64,000 bases of DNA from Pelagimonas phthalicica (GTDB lineage Bacteria > Pseudomonadota > Alphaproteobacteria > Rhodobacterales > Rhodobacteraceae). The translations under genes were made by a program, and so were the position numbers. Below, in pieces: positions 59,282-64,000 of this stretch. The stretch is taken from NCBI RefSeq assembly GCF_004364805.1, contig NZ_SOAP01000002.1, forward strand, positions 434,001-498,000. The letters are read 5' to 3'. The notes below the pieces were generated by a model. The model saw only the letters and a program-made list of their open reading frames with translations, searched no databases and was not told where the DNA came from. Position 1 is the stretch's first letter. Every line of letters starts with the position of its first letter.

Positions 59282-60633
59282 TGACCGATGCAAGCATTCA
59301 CAGCCCGGCATCCGGTGGCAAGAGCTCTCTTCTTGCGCTGGACGCCCGCACCAAACGCCGCAACGCTGCCGAAGCCCGCTTTCGCATGTATGGCATTTCT
59401 GCCGTTGCCGCTGGCGTGTTCTTTCTGGTGGTCTTGCTGGGGGCGATCCTGTCCAACGGGGTAGGGGCGTTTCAGCAAACCTTCCTGACGGTTGAGGTCT
59501 ATCTTGATCCGGCCAAACTGGACAAGAAAGGCCAGCGCGACATTGCCGATATCAAAAAGGTGTCGACCTTTGGCTATACGCCACTGGTGCAGCAGGGGTT
59601 GTTTGACCAGATCGAGGCCAATGGGATCGAAACACCTCTGGCCAAGCGCAAGGATATGAAGGCGCTGATCTCGGCCTCTGCTGCTGCGCAGGTACGAGAT
59701 TTCGTCATCGCCAACCCGGATCGCATTGGTGACAAGGTCGAATTCCGCGTGCTCACATCGTCCCGCGTCGATGGCTACCTCAAAGGTCGTGTGACCCGTG
59801 AAAGCGTGGCCCGTGACAAGAACATCAAGCCGGTGCATCTGGATCTGGTCGACAGCTTCACGGACTTGGGTATCATCAAGAAAGAGTTCAACTGGTCCTT
59901 TATTACCGGTGCCGATGCCTCTGAAAGCCGGGCCGAGCAGGCGGGCATGGGCGTGTCGATCCTAGGCTCGTTCTTTATGACCCTTGTGGTGCTCGCCCTG
60001 GCGTTGCCCATTGGTGTGGCTGCCTCGATCTATCTTGAGGAATTCGCCCCTCAGAACCGATTCACTGACCTGATCGAAGTGAACATCTCTAATCTGGCGG
60101 CGGTGCCCTCTATCGTGTTTGGTATCCTTGGCCTGGCGGTGTTCATCCAATTCGCCCATCTGCCGCAATCAGCCCCGCTGGTCGGTGGTCTGGTTCTGAC
60201 ACTGATGACCCTGCCAACCATCATCATCTCGACCCGCGCCTCGTTGAAATCGGTTCCACCCAGCATCCGTGACGCGGCCTTGGGCATTGGTGCCTCCAAG
60301 ATGCAGGCGGTGTTCCACCACGTGCTGCCCCTGGCCATGCCGGGCATCCTGACCGGGACCATCATTGGTCTGGCTCAGGCCTTGGGTGAAACCGCGCCGC
60401 TTCTGCTGATCGGTATGGTGGGTTATATTGCCACCAACTATCCCGAAGGCATCGCATCGGGCTTTATGGATCCAAACTCGGCCATGCCGGCGCAGATCTA
60501 TGAATGGGCCAAACGTGCCGACCCGGCATATTACGAACGCGCCTGGGGTGGCATCATCATCTTGCTGGTGTTCCTGCTGACCATGAACATCATCGCAATC
60601 ATCCTGCGCCGCCGCTTTGAGCGCCGGTGGTAA
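59281..60633 (+). CDS. pstA: Phosphate ABC transporter permease PstA
   Basis: The 450-residue protein has one N-terminal helix (about 37-60), a periplasmic domain of some 150 residues absent from E. coli PstA, then five helices. The permease motifs are [20 protein letters not shown] and [20 protein letters not shown]. With PstC it forms the phosphate channel. It overlaps pstC by one base and is followed by pstB after 16 bases. Confidence 0.93.
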   Translation: MTDASIHSPASGGKSSLLALDARTKRRNAAEARFRMYGISAVAAGVFFLVVLLGAILSNGVGAFQQTFLTVEVYLDPAKLDKKGQRDIADIKKVSTFGYTPLVQQGLFDQIEANGIETPLAKRKDMKALISASAAAQVRDFVIANPDRIGDKVEFRVLTSSRVDGYLKGRVTRESVARDKNIKPVHLDLVDSFTDLGIIKKEFNWSFITGADASESRAEQAGMGVSILGSFFMTLVVLALALPIGVAASIYLEEFAPQNRFTDLIEVNISNLAAVPSIVFGILGLAVFIQFAHLPQSAPLVGGLVLTLMTLPTIIISTRASLKSVPPSIRDAALGIGASKMQAVFHHVLPLAMPGILTGTIIGLAQALGETAPLLLIGMVGYIATNYPEGIASGFMDPNSAMPAQIYEWAKRADPAYYERAWGGIIILLVFLLTMNIIAIILRRRFERRW

Positions 60634-60649
60634 AAGGGAGACGACAATC

Positions 60650-61447
60650 ATGTACGACGTACACACACATCGCGCGGAGACGAACGTGGACGACATTAAA
60701 ATCAGCGCCAATGATGTACAGGTCTATTATGGCGACACCCATGCCATCAAAGACGTCAGCATCGAGATTGAAGCCAAATGTGTTACGGCCTTTATCGGTC
60801 CGTCGGGCTGCGGCAAGTCCACCTTTCTGCGCTGTCTGAACCGCATGAATGACACGATTGATATCTGCCGCGTCGAAGGCCAGATCCTGCTCGACGAAGA
60901 AGACATCTATGACAAGCGTGTCGATCCTGTTCAATTGCGCGCCAAGGTCGGGATGGTGTTTCAAAAGCCCAACCCGTTCCCCAAATCGATCTATGACAAT
61001 ATCGCCTATGGTCCGCGTATCCACGGGCTGGCCAATTCCAAGGCTGACCTGGACGTGATCGTCGAAAAATCCCTGCGCCGCGGTGCCATCTGGGATGAGG
61101 TCAAGGATCGCTTGCACGCCCCCGGCACAGGATTGTCTGGTGGTCAGCAACAGCGCCTGTGCATTGCCCGCGCCGTTGCCACCGAGCCCGAAGTGCTGCT
61201 GATGGACGAACCTTGCTCGGCGCTTGACCCGATTGCGACCGCACAGGTCGAAGAGCTGATCGACGAACTGCGTCAGGACTATTCGGTTGTGATCGTGACA
61301 CACTCGATGCAGCAGGCCGCGCGCGTCAGCCAAAAGACCGCCTTCTTCCACCTGGGCAATCTCGTTGAATTCGGCGAGACCGGCAAGATTTTCACAAACC
61401 CCGAAGACCCACGCACTGAAAGCTATATCACAGGACGGATTGGTTGA
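60650..61447 (+). CDS. pstB: Phosphate ABC transporter ATPase PstB
   Basis: The 265-residue ATPase has Walker A GPSGCGKS (50-57), Q-loop [19 protein letters not shown] (diagnostic for PstB), signature LSGGQQQR and Walker [14 protein letters not shown]. It powers phosphate import. The start at 60650 follows AAGGGAG. It overlaps phoU by one base. Length and motifs are standard. Confidence 0.97.
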   Translation: MYDVHTHRAETNVDDIKISANDVQVYYGDTHAIKDVSIEIEAKCVTAFIGPSGCGKSTFLRCLNRMNDTIDICRVEGQILLDEEDIYDKRVDPVQLRAKVGMVFQKPNPFPKSIYDNIAYGPRIHGLANSKADLDVIVEKSLRRGAIWDEVKDRLHAPGTGLSGGQQQRLCIARAVATEPEVLLMDEPCSALDPIATAQVEELIDELRQDYSVVIVTHSMQQAARVSQKTAFFHLGNLVEFGETGKIFTNPEDPRTESYITGRIG

Positions 61448-62181
61448 TGACCGAGCTTAACAATCACATTGTCAGCGCCTTTGATCGCGACCTGGAAGGC
61501 ATTCAGGCCCAGATCATGAAAATGGGTGGTCTGGTCGAAGCCGCCATCATGGAGGCCGCCACGTCGTTGGAAACCCGCGACATCGAAAAGGCGGAGCGTG
61601 TTCGCAATGGCGACAAACTGATCGACGCCTTGGAAGAAACGCTGAACGACGAGGCCGCCCGTGTGATCGCCTTGCGCGCGCCTACAGCCTCTGACCTGCG
61701 CGTTGTCCTGTCGGTGATGCGGATGTCGTCCAACCTGGAACGCATCGGTGATCTGGCGAAAAACATCGCCAAGCGCACGGATGTTCTGGTCCAGATGCCA
61801 CAGGTTGGCGACACGCCCACCTCGCTGCGTCGCATGGCGCGTGAAGTTGAGCTGATGCTCAAGGACGCCCTGGATGCCTATATCCAGCGCGACGATGCGC
61901 TTGCCCTGGATGTCATCGCGCGCGACGAAGACGTGGACAAGATGCACAATGCTCTGTTCCGCGAATTCCTGACCTTCATGCTGGAAGATCCAAGCAATAT
62001 TACCGCATGTATGCATCTACACTTCATCGCCAAGAATATCGAGCGCATGGGTGATCATGTGACGTCGATCGCGGAACAGGTCGTGTTCCTGGCGACAGGC
62101 CAGAAGCCAGAAGATGCCCGCCAAAAGGGCGACGAAACTGCTGCTGAGCTTGGTCAGCACAGCGCGAGCAACGGGAGCTAA
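61447..62181 (+). CDS. phoU: Phosphate signalling protein PhoU
   Basis: The 244-residue all-helical protein has two PhoU repeats. LRVVLSVMRMSSNLERIGDLAKNIA is in the first, and HLHFIAKNIERMGDHVTSIA in the second, with the metal-binding Glu/Asp motif E-R-x-G-D in each. It links the Pst transporter to PhoR and keeps the regulon off when phosphate is plentiful. ATG at 61447 shares a base with the pstB stop; a TTG one codon earlier is also possible. Confidence 0.95.
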   Translation: MTELNNHIVSAFDRDLEGIQAQIMKMGGLVEAAIMEAATSLETRDIEKAERVRNGDKLIDALEETLNDEAARVIALRAPTASDLRVVLSVMRMSSNLERIGDLAKNIAKRTDVLVQMPQVGDTPTSLRRMAREVELMLKDALDAYIQRDDALALDVIARDEDVDKMHNALFREFLTFMLEDPSNITACMHLHFIAKNIERMGDHVTSIAEQVVFLATGQKPEDARQKGDETAAELGQHSASNGS

Positions 62182-62184
62182 CCC

Positions 62185-62874
62185 ATGTCTTCTGATCAAC
62201 CGACAGTGCTTGTGGTTGAGGATGAAGCGGCACAGCGCGAAATCCTCAGCTATAACCTGGAGGCCGAAGGGTTTCGCGTCGTTCGAGCCGAAAATGGCGA
62301 AGAAGCTCTGGTCATGGTCTCCGAAGAAAGCCCGGATATCATCGTGCTGGACTGGATGATGCCCAATGTGTCGGGCATCGAGGTCTGCCGCCAGATCAAA
62401 ACCCGGCCCGACACGCGCAATGTGCCGATCATCATGCTGTCGGCGCGTTCCGAAGAGGTGGACCGCGTCCGGGGTCTGGAAACCGGCGCGGATGACTATG
62501 TGGTCAAACCCTATTCGGTGGTCGAATTGATGGCACGGGTGCGCGCCCAACTGCGCCGGACCCGTCCGGCAGCGGTGGGTGTGCAACTGGATTACGAGGA
62601 TATCTCGCTGGATCCCGAAACGCACCGCGTAACCCGCAGCGGTCAGACCCTGAAACTGGGCCCCACCGAGTTTCGCCTGCTCTCGACCTTTATGGAAAAG
62701 CCGGGCCGAGTGTGGTCACGCGACCAGCTGCTCGACCGGGTTTGGGGCCGCGACATATATGTGGATACACGCACCGTTGACGTTCATATCGGCCGCCTGC
62801 GCAAAGCTTTGTGCCAGCATGGCGGCGGTGACCCTCTGCGCACTGTGCGAGGGGCCGGCTATGCTTTGGGCTGA
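62185..62874 (+). CDS. phoB: Phosphate regulon response regulator PhoB
   Basis: The 229-residue regulator has a receiver domain with phospho-acceptor Asp56 (IIVLDWMMPNVSG), Lys in VVKPYSVVELMARV and an OmpR-type winged helix (LKLGPTEFRLLSTFMEKPGR, SRDQLLDRVWGRDIYVDTRT). It binds Pho boxes such as the one before pstS. It follows phoU by three bases, so it is made from the same transcript as the transporter. Three small hairpins follow. Confidence 0.95.
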   Translation: MSSDQPTVLVVEDEAAQREILSYNLEAEGFRVVRAENGEEALVMVSEESPDIIVLDWMMPNVSGIEVCRQIKTRPDTRNVPIIMLSARSEEVDRVRGLETGADDYVVKPYSVVELMARVRAQLRRTRPAAVGVQLDYEDISLDPETHRVTRSGQTLKLGPTEFRLLSTFMEKPGRVWSRDQLLDRVWGRDIYVDTRTVDVHIGRLRKALCQHGGGDPLRTVRGAGYALG

Positions 62875-62880
62875 AGAAGA

Positions 62881-62900
62881 AAAATCCGTGAACGGATTTT
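62881..62900 (+). terminator. Hairpin after phoB
   Basis: The 20-bp inverted repeat (arms aaaatccg / cggatttt around a TGAA loop) lies six bases past the phoB stop and ends in TTTT. Further hairpins at 62902-62916 (aggggc / gcccct) and 62920-62933 (gagccc / gggctc) follow, so termination may be spread over all three. Confidence 0.7.
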
Positions 62901-62901
62901 A

Positions 62902-63235
62902 AGGGGCATTGCCCCTCTAGAGCCCAAGGGCTCCATTCACCCTAGGGTCAGGACCCATTCATTTGACGTCACTGGCGCAGGAAGAGCAAAAAAGCAGTGG
63001 TTTTGGACGCGCAGGAACTGGCGGGGTCAATTTCAAGCGGTCAAAGCCGCTGCTTTGCAGCGCTACCTGCGTCTCCAAGATTTGGTTGGTCTTGCCCCTG
63101 AGCTGCGTTACATCACCTTGAAATACAACCAGTATTCCTGCGGAGACGTGCCTTGTCAGGACCAAGACCAACCAAACCAGTGGCGTTAAATTAATGGGTC
63201 CTGACCCTAGGATACTTTTGGCCCAAAGAAGCCTT
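62902..63235 (+). repeat. Rhodobacteraceae intergenic repeat, copy B, split by an insertion
   Basis: The left part (62902-62945) has the GGGGC/GCCCC hairpin and a second hairpin. The right part (63207-63235) is the conserved tail with ggatacttttggcccaaag. Removing the 261-bp element and one CTAG joins them into a unit matching copy A at 27 of 31 tail positions. Confidence 0.7.
62946..63206. mobile_element. MITE-like 261-bp element with CTAG target duplication
   Basis: The outer 35 bases at each end (62941-62975 and 63177-63211, counting the flanking cctag) are inverted repeats with 32 of 35 matches, perfect over the outer 19. CTAG flanks both sides, consistent with the 4-bp duplication typical of the IS5 group. 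The interior has no transposase-sized frame; the longest open frames are under 100 codons. It is therefore a non-autonomous element, moved by a transposase elsewhere in the genome. Confidence 0.75.
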
Positions 63236-63249
63236 AGCACCGCGCCCCA

Positions 63250-63312
63250 GGTTTCTTTGGGCTAAAAATATCCCGGGGAGTCCCGAGCTTGCTCGGGGCG
63301 GGGCAGCGCCCC
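63250..63312 (-). repeat. Rhodobacteraceae intergenic repeat, copy C, inverted
   Basis: On the minus strand it reads GGGGC/GCCCC hairpin (63300-63312), a second perfect stem (cccgagc / gctcggg, 63282-63297) and then the conserved tail (63250-63280), 27 of 31 positions matching copy A. Its tail faces the copy B tail across 14 bases, so the two tails could pair as a large hairpin. Confidence 0.75.
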
Positions 63313-63504
63313 AATGGTGCCGGTCAGGCGAAACTGCATATTTGAAGAAATAACGCTTGTGTTCCTTTTTTCCTCATTGTATGGCACGCGCACGAACCCC
63401 ACAGGCGGGGGCGGGCATTTGGGGGAGACATCCCCATACGTCCACCGGTTGGCCATTTGGCTGATCCCCCGCTCGAGGATATGAAACCGGAAAGGATAAG
63501 AAGC
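63313..63504 (+). promoter_or_regulatory. Promoter and leader of rpsB
   Basis: A possible promoter is TTGTGT (about 63356) with 17 bases to TATGGC. The leader contains a GGGGG/TCCCC hairpin near 63420-63436 and other GC-rich segments, which could include the S2 autoregulatory site known in many bacteria. AAAGGATAAG is the ribosome binding site. No specific S2 leader family could be confirmed. Confidence 0.4.
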
Positions 63505-64000
63505 ATGGCTCTTCCTGAGTTCACCATGCGTCAGCTGCTCGAAGCTGGCGTTCACTTTGGCCACCAAACCCAGCGCTGGAACCCTCGTATGGGCGAGTTC
63601 ATCTACGGCTCGCGCAACGGCATCCACATCATGGACCTGACCCAGACCGTTCCTATGCTGGATCAGGCTCTGAACGCGATCCGTGACTGTGTTGCCAAAG
63701 GTGGCCGCGTATTGTTCGTTGGCACCAAGCGTCAGGCCGCTGGCCCGGTTGCTGAAGCCGCTGAAAAATGCGCCCAGTACTACATGAACCACCGCTGGCT
63801 CGGCGGCACACTGACCAACTGGCAGACCGTTTCCCAGTCCATCAACCGCCTGCGTGCGATCGATGAGCAGATGGAAACCGGTGCCGAAGGTCTGACCAAG
63901 AAAGAGCGCCTGAACATGGAACGCGACCAGGCGAAGCTGCAGGCCTCTCTGGGCGGTATCCGCGAGATGGGTGGCGTGCCTGACATGCTCTTCGTCATCG
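63505..64000 (+). CDS. rpsB: 30S ribosomal protein S2, truncated by the window edge
   Basis: The first 165 codons are present, starting [20 protein letters not shown], with [36 protein letters not shown] and [15 protein letters not shown], all standard S2 signatures. The frame is open to position 64000. S2 joins the small ribosomal subunit late in assembly. In most bacteria tsf follows, beyond this window. Start codon choice is firm because of the family N-terminus and the ribosome site. Confidence 0.98.
   Translation, partial: MALPEFTMRQLLEAGVHFGHQTQRWNPRMGEFIYGSRNGIHIMDLTQTVPMLDQALNAIRDCVAKGGRVLFVGTKRQAAGPVAEAAEKCAQYYMNHRWLGGTLTNWQTVSQSINRLRAIDEQMETGAEGLTKKERLNMERDQAKLQASLGGIREMGGVPDMLFVI

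Noticed and set aside
62959-63240. 93-codon minus-strand frame inside and beyond the MITE considered as a transposase
   Set aside because: It crosses the right inverted end of the element and has no transposase features.

Overview
The window looks like chromosomal DNA of a marine alphaproteobacterium of the Rhodobacteraceae (Roseobacter group). The evidence is the gene content: an F1-ATPase zeta inhibitor (DUF1476), a class II DAHP synthase, IalB, TRAP transporters, form II coxSLM with coxG, PAS_5 and DUF3299 proteins. The family's typical GC-rich intergenic repeat is also present, with a core like ccgaggatatttttggccc. Most of the window is ordinary backbone. No phage, CRISPR array, tRNA or complete insertion sequence was seen.

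Layout. 1-3 kb: a branched-chain amino acid type ABC transporter (livF, livG, binding protein), with the start of a secreted protein gene at the left edge. 3-8 kb: a PQQ-type sugar dehydrogenase, a small secreted protein, a GNAT acetyltransferase, a GlxA-type regulator and DAHP synthase. 8-14.5 kb: a cytoplasmic DMSO/biotin-sulfoxide-type molybdoenzyme, then a five-gene operon (His-rich DUF2796 zinc protein, LolD-like ATPase, FtsX-like permease, HEAT-like secreted protein, DUF3299 protein) behind a palindrome. 14.5-18.6 kb: a papain-like protease, a vanadium-haloperoxidase/PAP2-like enzyme with a His-Gly-His-Ser tail, and a SARP/TPR activator. 18.8-25 kb: LysR regulator divergent from a D-amino-acid-dehydrogenase/TRAP/BASS-like operon.

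25-30 kb: FadL-type porin, EamA exporter, short MprF-like protein, ATPase zeta inhibitor. 30-36.5 kb: purC, purS and purQ, with two paralogous V8-like secreted proteases between purC and purS. 36.5-41.4 kb: dctB/dctD (DctD lacks the sigma-54 loop), a hypothetical protein and gap. 41.6-46.2 kb: DUF808, IalB, a structured non-coding region, a HerA-like ATPase and a membrane protein. 46.4-50.9 kb: coxG-coxS-coxL-coxM. 51-55.3 kb: PAS_5 protein, yicC-gmk-gamma carbonic anhydrase, a Cys/Met PLP enzyme. 55.3-62.9 kb: a complete Pho regulon core, phoR-pstS-pstC-pstA-pstB-phoU-phoB, with a Pho box before pstS. 62.9-63.3 kb: three-part repeats with a 261-bp MITE-like element inserted in one. rpsB begins at 63505 and runs off the right end.

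The best candidates for undescribed biology are the paralogous protease pair with different C-terminal modules (30949-35350), the SARP / His-tailed haloperoxidase-like / papain-like set (14518-18630), the zinc-type five-gene operon (10357-14516), the foldable region ahead of the HerA gene (43465-43714), and the MITE inside a Rhodobacteraceae intergenic repeat. All functions are inferred from sequence recognition alone; no database search was possible.
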